Position numbers and translations under genes: made by a program. The notes beneath the pieces were generated by a model, which saw only the letters and a program-made list of their open reading frames with translations, did no database searches and was not told where the DNA came from. A stretch of 64,000 nt of DNA from CAKMZU01 sp965248335 (GTDB taxonomy: Bacteria > Pseudomonadota > Gammaproteobacteria > Pseudomonadales > DT-91). Shown here piece by piece: positions 1 to 8,445 of the stretch; position 1 is the first letter of the stretch, and each line of letters opens with the position of its first letter. The stretch is taken from NCBI GenBank assembly GCA_965248335.1, contig CBDFIY010000002.1:682001-746000 (forward strand), read 5' to 3'.

Positions 1-1081
1 TTTATTTAAAAGCGAGCTTTTCATCTCTGTGGAGTAAACTATGTTACAGGCAAGCGTAGAGACGCTGAGTATGAAAATTTTAAAGAGAAAATTCATAAAT
101 ATTAACCTGTCACGGAAGTACTTAGGGAAGTAGCATTTTAAACATTACCAGCGTATGATGCCCTACCATTACATGTCTAAAGTTGTTTATTCTCTATTTT
201 ATTTATGCCCACTTCAATTGATATAGAACCTGAGTATATTTCTCTCTTCAAATTAGCAGCCAGGCTATTAAAAAACCCTGAAAAAAGACTTTTTATGGCT
301 GAAGTTTCTGAAACCCTTTGCAGTGGAAGTGCCCGGTTGACTGAATCAACCTTTGGGTTTGGACGAAAGGCGGTTGCATTAGGGATCAACGAAAAAAAAA
401 CTGGGATGATCTGTTATGGAAATTATGAACCCTGCGGAAAAAATAAATCCGAGGTTGCACTGGTAGGCCTTGAAGATGATATCCGTAGCCTGGTTGAGCC
501 TGAAAGCCAAGCGGATTCACGGTTAAGAAATACATTTGCCTATACCCGCATAACGGCCAAAGTTGTACGGCAGAAGCTAGTCGAGGAAAAGAACTGGCAA
601 GAAGACCTTCTACCTAAAGAGCGAACCATTAGCAATATCCTGAATAGGATGGGTTATAAGCTCCGCAAGGTGCAGAAATCCAAACCTGAAAAAAAATACC
701 AGAAACTAACGCCATCTTCGACAACGTCAACAAAGTTAGAGCAGAAGCCAGTCAACGACAAAACACGTTGCAGATCAGCATAGACTGCAAGGCTACTGTT
801 AATCTCGGCGACTTTTCCAGAGCGGGTAAATCTCGCGGAGCAGAAGTGGTCCAGGCGCTAGATCACGATATGGCAGATAAAGATAAAATGGTGCCATTTG
901 GGATTCTTAACCTAGATAACGATCAACTCCATGTTGTTTATGGACTCTCCTACAAGACGAGCGACTTTATTTGTGATGCACTGCAATTGTGGTGGGAGAA
1001 TGTCAAAGAAGCTAACAAGGACAAAGATGAGCTGATTATTTATAAGGGCTATCCACTTAGCCCGACCAGGTACTAGATGTA

Positions 1082-1871
1082 GTTATTACCGTGTTTTTAT
1101 ATCATCATAAGTTAGCGGGTTCGTTACGACAGCCTGTTCAATCAGTCGATAAAATAGTAGCCCCCTTGATTGGAGTTGAAGCCACTCTATGGACACCAGG
1201 CATTGTTATATGCGCAGCAATATCAGAGCCCAAATGAACGGTTCTATGATGAGCAAATCCATTTTCTTTAGCGCAGTTATATACTGGAGAGCCATCACTA
1301 TAAATAACACTTCCGGGACTCACTACATCCAGAATGAACTGTTTAATATTATCTTTTGTTGCCGCAGAAACATGCCTTAAACGAACCCGTCCAAAGCCTT
1401 TAGGTTCAAGTAGCTCTACCGCTACGTTATTACCGTGTTTTTATATCATCATAAGTTAGCGGGTTCGTTACGACAGCCTGTTCAATCAGTCGATAAAATA
1501 GTAGCCCCCTTGATTTTGATTTTCTGCGATTAAACCTAAAGGTATATTCATCAAGATAATACTCTAGATGTTTTTCTTGTATTGCTCCCTGATACGCGCC
1601 TAGAAGCCATCTTTTTAATAATGAAGCCACTCTATGGACACCAGGCATTGTTATATGCGCAGCAATATCAGAGCCCAAATGAACGGTTCTATGATGAGCA
1701 AATCCATTTTCTTTAGCGCAGTTATATACTGGAGAGCCATCACTATAAATAACACTTCCGGGACTCACTACATCCAGAATGAACTGTTTAATATTATCTT
1801 TTGTTGCCGCAGAAACATGCCTTAAACGAACCCGTCCAAAGCCTTTAGGTTCAAGTAGCTCTACCGCTACG
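1082..1871. repeat. partial tandem duplication inside the IS1595 element
   Basis: Bases 1082-1426 repeat bases 1426-1871 in direct orientation. The first block lacks about 101 bp present in the second (around 1516-1616), with a few unrelated bases (GGAGT) at the scar. The block encodes the C-terminal half of the transposase, so the minus-strand fragment at 1138-1323 is a dead copy of the residues between VSPGS and HRVAS. Confidence 0.9.
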
Positions 1872-2386
1872 AGAATGACTGTTTTACTTTTACTGTTATG
1901 ATTTCCTTTGCTTTTTCTCGGCACAACACCGCCAATGAAAATTTCGTCAACTTCAACGAGGCCTGATAACTTTTCTCTTTCTGGGTTGATCATTGCTGAG
2001 CGCAGCCTATGCAATAGCGCCCAAGATGTTTGATAACTTCCAAGTCCAAGTAGACGATATATCCCTAATGCACTAACACCATTTTTTTGATTTGTTATAT
2101 ACCAAACAGCACCAAACCAATCTTTGAGTGGTGTTCTGGTTTTATTAAAAATAGTACCTGAAGTAACGGACGTTTCTTTACGGCAATCTGCACACTTTAA
2201 CGTAGTGTTTTTCAACTTATACGGCGTTTTATTTACATGACATCGAGGGCAGATGAAGCCATTAGGCCAACGAATTTTAGAAATATAATCCAGGCAGGCT
2301 TGGTCATCATGAAACCAATCTATAAACTGATCCCAATTTTTAGGGTAGTCGATACCAGATTTAAGTAGATTTGAATTCTGCGTCAT
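1430..2386 (-). CDS. IS1595-family transposase, intact
   Basis: This 318-residue transposase is of the ISXO2-like DDE type. An N-terminal zinc-ribbon has cysteines in CPRCH (about residue 47) and CADC (about residue 65). A catalytic domain contains VEVDEIFIGG (about residue 143) and YSDGSPVY (about residue 214). The C-terminus has FRFNRRKSKSRG, as in related transposases. Length and motifs are complete, so this copy may still be active. The start was taken as the first ATG after the right terminal repeat. It is unrelated at close range to the second IS1595 transposase at 9180-10127, so two distinct elements of the family are present. Confidence 0.9.
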   Translation of the reverse strand: MTQNSNLLKSGIDYPKNWDQFIDWFHDDQACLDYISKIRWPNGFICPRCHVNKTPYKLKNTTLKCADCRKETSVTSGTIFNKTRTPLKDWFGAVWYITNQKNGVSALGIYRLLGLGSYQTSWALLHRLRSAMINPEREKLSGLVEVDEIFIGGVVPRKSKGNHNSKSKTVILVAVELLEPKGFGRVRLRHVSAATKDNIKQFILDVVSPGSVIYSDGSPVYNCAKENGFAHHRTVHLGSDIAAHITMPGVHRVASLLKRWLLGAYQGAIQEKHLEYYLDEYTFRFNRRKSKSRGLLFYRLIEQAVVTNPLTYDDIKTR

Positions 2387-2867
2387 TACTAGATATTGAC
2401 ATAGGTCGGGCTAAGTGGATAGCCCTTTTATTTATACAGACAATGGCCCGGAGAGTAATAGCCTGCGAACTCAGTTTCTTTTGCGGATGGTGCAATTTTC
2501 CAGTCAAACTGGGCTGAGAATCAGGCTGGTTTACTACCCTCCTTATCACAGCAAATATAATCCCATTGAAAGGCGGTGGGCTTTTTTGGAAAGCCATTGG
2601 AATGGCACACTTCTAAATTCAGTTCATGTGGTGGTGGAGTGGACAAAAAGTCTTGTGCATAAATGTAAAAAAACAATTGTTGATTTAATTGATAAGGTTT
2701 ATACGAAAGGTGTAAGGCCAAGTAAGGAAGTGCTTGACGAGATTCAACCCCACATTACAAGACATGCCGAGCTGAAAAAGTGGGATGTGACTATACACCC
2801 AAAAAAGGTATCTTCTTAAATGCTGCCTCCCTTACTTGAACAAGATTCTCATTTTTTAGAGAGCTGA

Positions 2868-3092
2868 GGGACTTCTCCATACCTTATGTTCTATGTCAGG
2901 TGAGTAGCAGTTTCTTCCCACAATTTTCTATGAATTTATAGCTTATTCATGGTTTTAGGTTTGTATGGTTATGGAGTAGACAAAAAAGCTTATTGGTAGT
3001 TCCTTTTTGGCCTGTATGCGAAGAGAAATTGTTGAGTTTGTTAAGTTTTTATTGTGAAGGGAGAAGGAGTAGCACAAAGAAATATTTGGTTA
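2868..3092. other. intergenic region, nothing recognised
   Basis: This AT-rich stretch lies between the end of IS-disrupted DNA and ybgE. I see no convincing coding frame, RNA gene or strong hairpin in it. Confidence 0.4.
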
Positions 3093-3443
3093 TCATGTCC
3101 ATAAATAAAGGCTATAGAGCATTAATGCCCAAGCCAAATAGGGCGAGAAGACCCATCGCCATAAACAGCTTTTTGGTATGAATCCCACGCCATGAATAAA
3201 CCCTGAGCTGATACCACTTAAACTTAAGACAAGGTTAGTATGATTTAATTCCTGCGCTGTTTTAGCTGCCATAATAGGGTAAATCAAAAGCGCGATAGAT
3301 AATAAGGAAGCGCTAAGTAATGAGATTATTCTGGCGGATTGAGAATAGGCAACACGCGTTACATGGTTAGGTATTCTGTAAGCGACACGAATCTGGGCGT
3401 CGTCCTGTGATTTGCATGATTTTGTAGCATGTTGGTTTTTCAT
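3093..3443 (-). CDS. ybgE: cyd operon protein YbgE-like
   Basis: This 116-residue inner-membrane protein has three predicted membrane segments. The C-terminal half contains GFIHGVGFIPKSCLWRW followed by FSPYLAW, closely resembling the IHGVGFRP block of YbgE (cyd operon protein, small membrane protein of unclear function). The N-terminal 35 residues are polar and less conserved, so a later start is possible. It is the last gene of the cytochrome bd operon, downstream of cydX on the same strand. A repeat-containing gap of about 240 bp lies before it, which is longer than usual and may reflect insertion of repeat DNA. Confidence 0.8.
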   Translation of the reverse strand: MKNQHATKSCKSQDDAQIRVAYRIPNHVTRVAYSQSARIISLLSASLLSIALLIYPIMAAKTAQELNHTNLVLSLSGISSGFIHGVGFIPKSCLWRWVFSPYLAWALMLYSLYLWT

Positions 3444-3474
3444 GGAAGGTTACTCTGTATCGAGTACATGATTT

Positions 3475-3494
3475 CAATCCGATTGTCGGGTTTA
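3475..3494. repeat. 20-bp sequence present again in inverted orientation at 6968-6987
   Basis: The sequence reads CAATCCGATTGTCGGGTTTA. Its exact reverse complement is at 6968-6987, directly after repeat A1. The pair therefore flanks cydX-cydB-cydA in inverted orientation. Confidence 0.8.
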
Positions 3495-3521
3495 GTTTGA
3501 TGCTTTTTTAGTCATTTCATC

Positions 3522-3604
3522 ACTGTATTCCTGCCTTCGTGAGAATGACGAAGGTAGGGTCTATTCATTGCCACTGTCATGCTCGCGAAGGCGGGCACCC
3601 ATAG
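3522..3604. repeat. imperfect palindromic intergenic repeat between ybgE and cydX
   Basis: The sequence CCTGCCTTCGTGAGAATGAC is followed about 30 bp later by TGTCATGCTCGCGAAGGCGG, an approximate inverted copy. This resembles widespread REP-like intergenic palindromes with GAAGGCGGG cores. It could form a stem in the cyd transcript between cydX and ybgE. Confidence 0.55.
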
Positions 3605-3683
3605 CATTAACTAAAAGCTGGCTGTGTATTGTTCGATAAAAAAAGAGCATTTCGATAGTCTACCTTATAGGCAATAGTTCGTA

Positions 3684-3797
3684 TTATTCGTTATCAGTGT
3701 CACGATCGAAATTTTCGTTTTGCTCAAGCCACAGAGCATTAATTACACCAAATGCGCAAGCCAAAAATGCGCCTAGAATCCACGTAAAATACCACAT
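3684..3797 (-). CDS. cydX: cytochrome bd subunit CydX
   Basis: This 37-residue single-span membrane protein begins MWYFTWILGAFLACAFGV, the characteristic CydX start, and has an acidic tail (NENFDRDTDNE). CydX is a small accessory subunit that stabilises the haem-containing cytochrome bd quinol oxidase. It lies 23 bp downstream of cydB on the same strand. The start at 3797 is preceded by CGAGGGAT, a usable ribosome binding site. A longer frame upstream overlaps cydB and lacks family resemblance, so the short form was chosen. Confidence 0.92.
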   Translation of the reverse strand: MWYFTWILGAFLACAFGVINALWLEQNENFDRDTDNE

Positions 3798-3820
3798 ATA
3801 TCCCTCGTTTATTTTTTTGG

Positions 3821-4960
3821 TTAATAAGTGCTGTATGCATTTTTGGTGATATGTTCCTCGGTCACACGCCCCCACATTTTGTGGTAGCACCATACGGTAT
3901 AAAGGAGAATGATCGGCACCATAATGATAGCAACGTAAAACATGATATTGAGTGTTTTTATACTAGAAACAGAGTCCCAAACCGTTAAGCTAAGGTTAGG
4001 TGCAATGCTTGAAGGAAGAATAAAAGGAAAGAGCGCCACGCCCGCCGTGAGAATGATACAGGCGATGGATAGCCCGCTTGCAATAAAACTTAAGGCATTC
4101 AAACTTTTTGCAGAGAACAAAGACGTTAGGAGTAAACTCAAGAGACCAATGAGAGGAATTAAAAACAATGCGGGGTACTGCATGTAATTCGTCAGCCAAC
4201 CTCCGCGTATTAAACTCACGTTTTTATCAAAAGGACTCATTGCTGTATTTAGATCATGCGTTGTACTCATGATGTATCCATCAATGCCAAAATTTACCCA
4301 GATACCGCCGATGATAAATAATACCAATACAATTAAAGGAAGTCGTATAGCAATGCATCGACTACGGGAATAAACAATGTTTTCCGTTCTCATCATTAGC
4401 CAAGTGGCACCATGCATGATAAGCATGCCGAGGCTGATCACACCACAAAACAATCCGAATGGGTTGAGTAGCTGCCAAAAACTGCCGGTATATGTTGAGT
4501 GCATCATGGTATTAAATTCAAAAGGTACGCCTTGAAATAAATTACCAAAAGCAACGCCGAAAACCAATGCGGGAACAGCCCCGCCGATTGTGAGCCCCCA
4601 GTCCCACAGGCTTCGCCATTGGTGGCACTGGATCTTAGAACGATATTCAAACCCCACAGGTCTAAAGAAAAGGGCGAATAAAACCAAGAATAATGCCCAA
4701 TACAAGCCACTAAACGCGGTTGCGTAAACAAGGGGCCAAGCGGCAAATATTGCACCACCAGCGGTGATAAACCACACTTGGTTACCATCCCAGTGTGGGC
4801 CAATTGTATTCAGCATCACGCGTCGCTGGTTATCCGTTTTACCCACCACTTTAAGTAAACTGGTCACGCCCATATCAAAGCCGTCGGTGACAGCAAAACC
4901 TATTAATAATGCACCAATAAGTACCCACCAAGCTATTTTTAACGTTTCATAATCCAGCAT
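3821..4960 (-). CDS. cydB: cytochrome bd ubiquinol oxidase subunit II
   Basis: This 379-residue integral membrane protein matches the usual CydB length. The N-terminus MLDYETLKIAWWVLIGALL and the block DGFDMGV are typical, as are GPHWDGNQVWFITAGGAIFAA and FRPVGFEYR. About eight to nine hydrophobic segments follow. CydB pairs with CydA to form the bd-type terminal oxidase, which reduces O2 to water using quinol and works at low oxygen or under respiratory stress. It starts 36 bp downstream of cydA, so the two are co-transcribed and followed by cydX. Confidence 0.97.
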   Translation of the reverse strand: MLDYETLKIAWWVLIGALLIGFAVTDGFDMGVTSLLKVVGKTDNQRRVMLNTIGPHWDGNQVWFITAGGAIFAAWPLVYATAFSGLYWALFLVLFALFFRPVGFEYRSKIQCHQWRSLWDWGLTIGGAVPALVFGVAFGNLFQGVPFEFNTMMHSTYTGSFWQLLNPFGLFCGVISLGMLIMHGATWLMMRTENIVYSRSRCIAIRLPLIVLVLFIIGGIWVNFGIDGYIMSTTHDLNTAMSPFDKNVSLIRGGWLTNYMQYPALFLIPLIGLLSLLLTSLFSAKSLNALSFIASGLSIACIILTAGVALFPFILPSSIAPNLSLTVWDSVSSIKTLNIMFYVAIIMVPIILLYTVWCYHKMWGRVTEEHITKNAYSTY

Positions 4961-4996
4961 TTTATTACCTGGCTTTAGTTTGTTTTAAATAAACGT

Positions 4997-6547
4997 TTAA
5001 GCTGTTTCAAAATGATAGCGGCCAGTATGCAGGCTACTCGGGCCCATCTTGGCAAAGCGGATCATCAAGAAAATCTCAATCACTAAAAGTACGGTGTAGA
5101 AAAGTACGAGGCCACCTAAGCTTAATACAAGGTCTGTTATGCTTCGGCTGGAAACGGACAAAAATGTCGGCAATACTTCCGCGATAGACCAAGGCTGACG
5201 GCCATATTCAGCAACAATCCACCCCATCTCATTGGCTATCCATGGGGCAGGTAAAAATACTAATAAGGTGCGTAATAACCACTTGTGTTCCTCAGGATTA
5301 CCTTTTGTGCTGTAGTAGAAAGCGAAGGCAATAAGTATGAGCATGATAAAGGCTAAGCCAACCATGATTCTAAAAGACCAGAACATAGGCCCAACAAACG
5401 GTATTGTTGATTCAGCAGCTTGGTTGATTTGTTCTTCGGTAGCATTTGGGATGTCATCAGTGAATCTTTTTAACAATAATCCGTAGCCAAGATTAGATTT
5501 TATGGCATTAAAGGCGGCAATGGTTGATGGATCGTTGTCACCTGCTTTGATTTTTTCCAACAAGGTATAAGCTTTTATACCTTTAATGATTTTCGCTTTA
5601 TGCTCTTTTATTAGCGTATGGATACCTGTGACTTCTTTGTCTAAAGAGCGTGTGGCGATAATGCCAAGCGCGCCGGGAATTTTTATCGCATAGTCTGTTT
5701 TCTTTTCTTTAGAATTCGGTATACCAAATAGAACGAAATCAGCTGGGGGCTTTTGTGTTTCCCATTCGGCTTCTATAACAGCAAGCTTTGTTTTTTGTAC
5801 ATCGCCTAGCGTATAGCCGGATTCGTCACCTAAAACAATGACAGATAATACAGAGGCCATACCAAAGCTGGAGGCAATGGCAAATGACCTACGAGCAAAA
5901 GGGAGGTCGCGTTTTTTCAGCATATAGTAGCTTGATATCGCTAGAACAAAAATGGAGCCTGTGACATAGCAGGCGGCAATGGTATGGACAAATTTAACCT
6001 GAGAGACGGGATTAAAAATAATGTCAGAGAAACTGACCATCTCCATTCTCATGGTTAAGAAGTTAAAATCAGCGCCTACTGGGTTTTGCATCCACGCATT
6101 GGCAATGAGAATCCAGATGGCAGAAAAAGTTGACCCAAGCGCAACGAGCCAGGTGACGATCAAGTGCTGTACGCGTGTTAACCTGTCCCAACCAAAGAAA
6201 AAAAGGCCAACGAAAGTCGATTCAAGGAAAAAGGCCATTAGCCCTTCAATAGCAAGCGGTGCGCCAAAAATATCGCCAACATAATGCGAATAATATGCCC
6301 AGTTTGTACCAAACTGAAATTCCATGGTGAGGCCGGTTGTGACACCTAGCGCGAAGTTTATGCCAAATAACTTTCCCCAAAACTTAACCATATCTTTGTA
6401 TATGGTTTTCCTTGTGAGTACATAAACGGATTCCATTGTCGCCAAGATAAAGGCAAGACCTATGGTTAAAGGGACAAAAAGATAGTGATAAAGCGCGGTA
6501 ATGGCGAATTGTAACCTAGATAAATCTACGACACTGTCATCAATCAT
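4997..6547 (-). CDS. cydA: cytochrome bd ubiquinol oxidase subunit I
   Basis: This 516-residue membrane protein carries the three haems of cytochrome bd. The N-terminal LSRLQFAITALYHYLFVPLT supplies the haem-ligand histidine near residue 21. The mid-protein KFVHTIAA block, and GWIVAEYGRQPWSIAEVLPT near residue 435, are conserved family elements. A long periplasmic Q-loop of roughly 140 residues (about 250-390) makes this the long-loop subtype seen in E. coli. The start at 6547 has AAGGAG 5-6 bases upstream. It is the first gene of cydA-cydB-cydX-ybgE. I looked for an FNR or ArcA site upstream and found no convincing one. Confidence 0.97.
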   Translation of the reverse strand: MIDDSVVDLSRLQFAITALYHYLFVPLTIGLAFILATMESVYVLTRKTIYKDMVKFWGKLFGINFALGVTTGLTMEFQFGTNWAYYSHYVGDIFGAPLAIEGLMAFFLESTFVGLFFFGWDRLTRVQHLIVTWLVALGSTFSAIWILIANAWMQNPVGADFNFLTMRMEMVSFSDIIFNPVSQVKFVHTIAACYVTGSIFVLAISSYYMLKKRDLPFARRSFAIASSFGMASVLSVIVLGDESGYTLGDVQKTKLAVIEAEWETQKPPADFVLFGIPNSKEKKTDYAIKIPGALGIIATRSLDKEVTGIHTLIKEHKAKIIKGIKAYTLLEKIKAGDNDPSTIAAFNAIKSNLGYGLLLKRFTDDIPNATEEQINQAAESTIPFVGPMFWSFRIMVGLAFIMLILIAFAFYYSTKGNPEEHKWLLRTLLVFLPAPWIANEMGWIVAEYGRQPWSIAEVLPTFLSVSSRSITDLVLSLGGLVLFYTVLLVIEIFLMIRFAKMGPSSLHTGRYHFETA

Positions 6548-6841
6548 GAGGGCTCCTTACAGGCAGTACAGAGTAGTAACGTTATAGTCCAAAATTGGTA
6601 TCCATAAGTAGAATGGGGTTTGACATATCTAGAGGGGTTGAGAAAAAGACTATTTTTAGCGCGACGAGGATTACTATTTTAAAAAATAATACAATGAATA
6701 ATTCTTTGAGTAAGTTGATTTTCATTGGTAGCTTTATTGAAAAGATATTACAAAGATTTTGACTGTATATAGCTAAGTAAGTTCGTTAATTGGTGGTACT
6801 GAGAGGAAACTTTTTCGGGGGTGTGTAGTAAAGTTACCCTT
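6548..6841. other. cydA upstream region
   Basis: This AT-rich leader holds the AAGGAG site for cydA at 6553-6558 and presumably its promoter, which I could not place confidently. No open reading frame of note. Confidence 0.4.
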
Positions 6842-6969
6842 TATACCCATCGGAATTGGAGATGCAAGAAGGCGGCAAGCGAGCGAAACCCCATGAGCTT
6901 ACAGCCCGTAAGTGATTGGGGTGAGCGAGCGCGGCCATCACCCTTGCATCTTCAAGTGTGATCGGTATA
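6842..6969 (+). repeat. family A repeat, copy 1
   Basis: This 128-bp intergenic repeat begins TATACCCATCGGAATTGG and ends GATCGGTATA. It is an imperfect palindrome: GATGCAAG near the left pairs with CTTGCATC near the right. Six further copies are at 8318, 14558, 24108, 24234, 59999 and 63554. Confidence 0.95.
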
Positions 6970-7046
6970 AACCCGACAATCGGATTGAGATAATGTAATA
7001 GGGTTAAAACATTTTTCTCTCGTAAGAATGAAAAAGTCTTTACGTG

Positions 7047-8111
7047 TTATCGGTTTTTTAATTGACCACTTTCAATGAGCTGCTGAAAAAATTCATTCAT
7101 CGATGTAGACATCGGGCGATACTGGATATGGAGCTGTTCAATACTTTTGCTGTTATCCGCTCGCCATGGCAGGTTAACATTCTTTGTTATGGTTTCACGC
7201 GAGAAGGATTTATTGACGATAGGGCCAATTAACCAGAGCAGCCATTTAGGTAAGGCTTTTTTGGGGATTGGATAATCTTTTCCATATTTGGGCAGTAAAG
7301 TTTGCGCCATAGCAAGCATGTCCGTATTGTACGCAGAAATAATGTATCGGCCGGCCGCACCTTCTGTAAACGCTGCCTGATAATGTGCTTCTGCAACATC
7401 ACGAACATCGACAACACCCAGTCCAAATTTTGGGACGCCTGCTTTTAAGGTGCCATCACCCATTTGTGTAATCAGATGAAAGCTTTCTGATGTTGCGTAA
7501 GGGTTAATGCCAGGGCCAATAACGAGTGAAGGGTTAATAACCACGAGATCCCACTGAGATTGCACTTCGTTAATTTTCCACGCTTCTTTTTCTGCCAAGG
7601 TTTTCGAATAAGCATAAGGGTTTTGATTGAGCGAGGAGCCGGTATTCCACATGGCTTCAGTGAATATTCCCTTAGGCGTGCTCTCTAGATCAATGTTGTC
7701 ACTGTAAATTGCTGCGCAACTGCTGGTGAGCACGATACGCTTGACAGAGGGCGTACGGTTAGCTGTTTCGAGCACATTTCTTGTGCCATATAAGGCGGGT
7801 TCGATTAAATCCTTTTGTGGATCTTTTACCTCAAGTTTAAAAGGCGATGCCGTATGAAAAACGAGTTCACAGCCGCTCATTGCTTCATCATAAGAGCCTT
7901 CCTTGAGTAAGTTTGCCTTAAAGTATTTTATTTCGCCGGTTGATTTTTCAGCAATAGCATTGAGGTATTTCAGTTTTTCTGTGGAGTGAGGGTCACGTAC
8001 GGGGGCGTGCACGGTGAAGCCTTCTTCCAGTAATTTTTTGACCAGTAAGCCGGCTACATAGCCTGTTGCGCCTGTTACCATTACAGGTACATTTCTATCG
8101 ATAGCTGTCAT
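7047..8111 (-). CDS. NAD(P)-dependent extended SDR, dihydroflavonol-4-reductase-like
   Basis: This 354-residue Rossmann-fold protein belongs to the extended short-chain dehydrogenase/reductase family. The nucleotide-binding motif TGATGYVAG is at residues 14-22. The catalytic tyrosine-lysine pair is in YAYSK near residue 167, with the supporting serines in LTSSCAAIYS near residue 128. The PVRD segment after strand 2 suggests preference for NADP(H), as in dihydroflavonol and cinnamoyl-CoA reductases. The physiological substrate is probably an aldehyde or ketone but cannot be deduced. It stands alone between two family A repeats, so operon membership is not indicated. Confidence 0.87.
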   Translation of the reverse strand: MTAIDRNVPVMVTGATGYVAGLLVKKLLEEGFTVHAPVRDPHSTEKLKYLNAIAEKSTGEIKYFKANLLKEGSYDEAMSGCELVFHTASPFKLEVKDPQKDLIEPALYGTRNVLETANRTPSVKRIVLTSSCAAIYSDNIDLESTPKGIFTEAMWNTGSSLNQNPYAYSKTLAEKEAWKINEVQSQWDLVVINPSLVIGPGINPYATSESFHLITQMGDGTLKAGVPKFGLGVVDVRDVAEAHYQAAFTEGAAGRYIISAYNTDMLAMAQTLLPKYGKDYPIPKKALPKWLLWLIGPIVNKSFSRETITKNVNLPWRADNSKSIEQLHIQYRPMSTSMNEFFQQLIESGQLKNR

Positions 8112-8317
8112 TTCAATTGCACGCCTTCGTTATTGTCGGGAGCCATACGGAGTTTATTAACATGGTAGCTAAATGGGTAAGTACTGACAAACCTTATAAT
8201 CAGGCTTGGCGTGTACACAATTTAGTATTAGAAATGCGCGAGCCTGTGAAATGTTGGCGTAATGCAAAAAAAATATGGTTGAATAGCGTAAATTTTTTAT
8301 GCTATTTGTCAGTAATA

Positions 8318-8445
8318 TATACCCATCGGAATTTGAGATGCAAGAAGGCGGCAAGCGAGCGAATCCCCATGAGCTTACAATCAGTAAGTGATTGGGGTGA
8401 GCGAGCGCGGCCAACGCCCTTGCATCTTCAAGGGTGATCGGTATA
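8318..8445 (+). repeat. family A repeat, copy 2
   Basis: This is a full 128-bp copy. It overlaps the 3' end of the disrupted secreted-protein gene at 8428, giving that gene its last five codons (YTDHP) and its TGA. Confidence 0.95.

Larger units (their letters stand above)
1044..2427 (-). mobile_element. IS1595-family insertion sequence with internal duplication, nested in ISAzo13-like copy 1
   Basis: The two ends are perfect inverted repeats of about 24 bp, beginning AAGGGCTATCCACTTAGC. They are bracketed by an 8-bp direct repeat TTATTTAT (1036-1043 and 2428-2435). An 8-bp duplication is typical of IS1595 elements. The full length is 1384 bp. Without the internal duplication described below it would be about 1040 bp, a normal IS1595 size. 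The transposase reads on the minus strand. The transposase-distal part is partly duplicated, but the terminal repeats and the transposase are intact. Confidence 0.9.
205..2819 (+). pseudogene. ISAzo13-family transposase, split by IS1595 insertion
   Basis: This is a DDE transposase of the ISAzo13 type (Rhodopirellula-transposase domain). The N-terminal part (205-783) has the family's SARLTESTFGFGRK block. The frame then shifts by -1 at a run of eight A (689-696), and the catalytic part continues from there (KATVNLGDFSRAG, then YTDNGPESNS and PPYHSKYNPIERRWA). The catalytic half is cut after residues DELIIY by the IS1595-family insertion at 1044-2427 and resumes at about 2428. It ends with the peptide IHPKKVSS. 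The A8 frameshift is shared with the uninterrupted copy 2, so it may be programmed. The IS1595 insertion makes this copy non-functional. Confidence 0.85.
125..2831 (+). mobile_element. ISAzo13-like insertion sequence, copy 1, interrupted by an IS1595-family element
   Basis: The element begins GGGAAGTAGCATTT and ends AAATGCTGCCTCCC, so the tips are imperfect inverted repeats. It is flanked by a 3-bp direct repeat TTA at 122-124 and 2832-2834. Subtracting the nested element and its 8-bp target duplication leaves 1315 bp, against 1316 bp for the inverted second copy at 34211-35526. The single-base difference is a run of six A near 2800 where copy 2 has seven. Confidence 0.88.
41..2867 (+). pseudogene. 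possible small ORF split by the first ISAzo13-like element
   Basis: Removing the IS at 125-2831 together with one copy of its TTA target duplication joins an ATG at 41 (GTGGAG upstream) in frame to a TGA at 2865-2867. The joined reading frame encodes about 38 residues. An in-frame TAA sits just before the ATG. The peptide is short and basic and I recognise no family. It could be chance, and it is listed only because the frame is restored exactly across the insertion. Confidence 0.2.

Noticed and set aside
1138..1323. Minus-strand 61-residue frame as a separate transposase gene
   Set aside because: It is the duplicated, deleted fragment of the IS1595 transposase.
6548..6700. FNR or ArcA operator upstream of cydA
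   Set aside because: No TTGAT-N4-ATCAA or close variant was found.
8117..8437. Plus-strand frame ending in a peptide also seen at 24159, 59883 and 63458
   Set aside because: The shared peptide (VYTHRNW, RCKKAAS, SDWGERA) is simply the translation of the family A repeat. No start site or upstream coding signal supports a gene.
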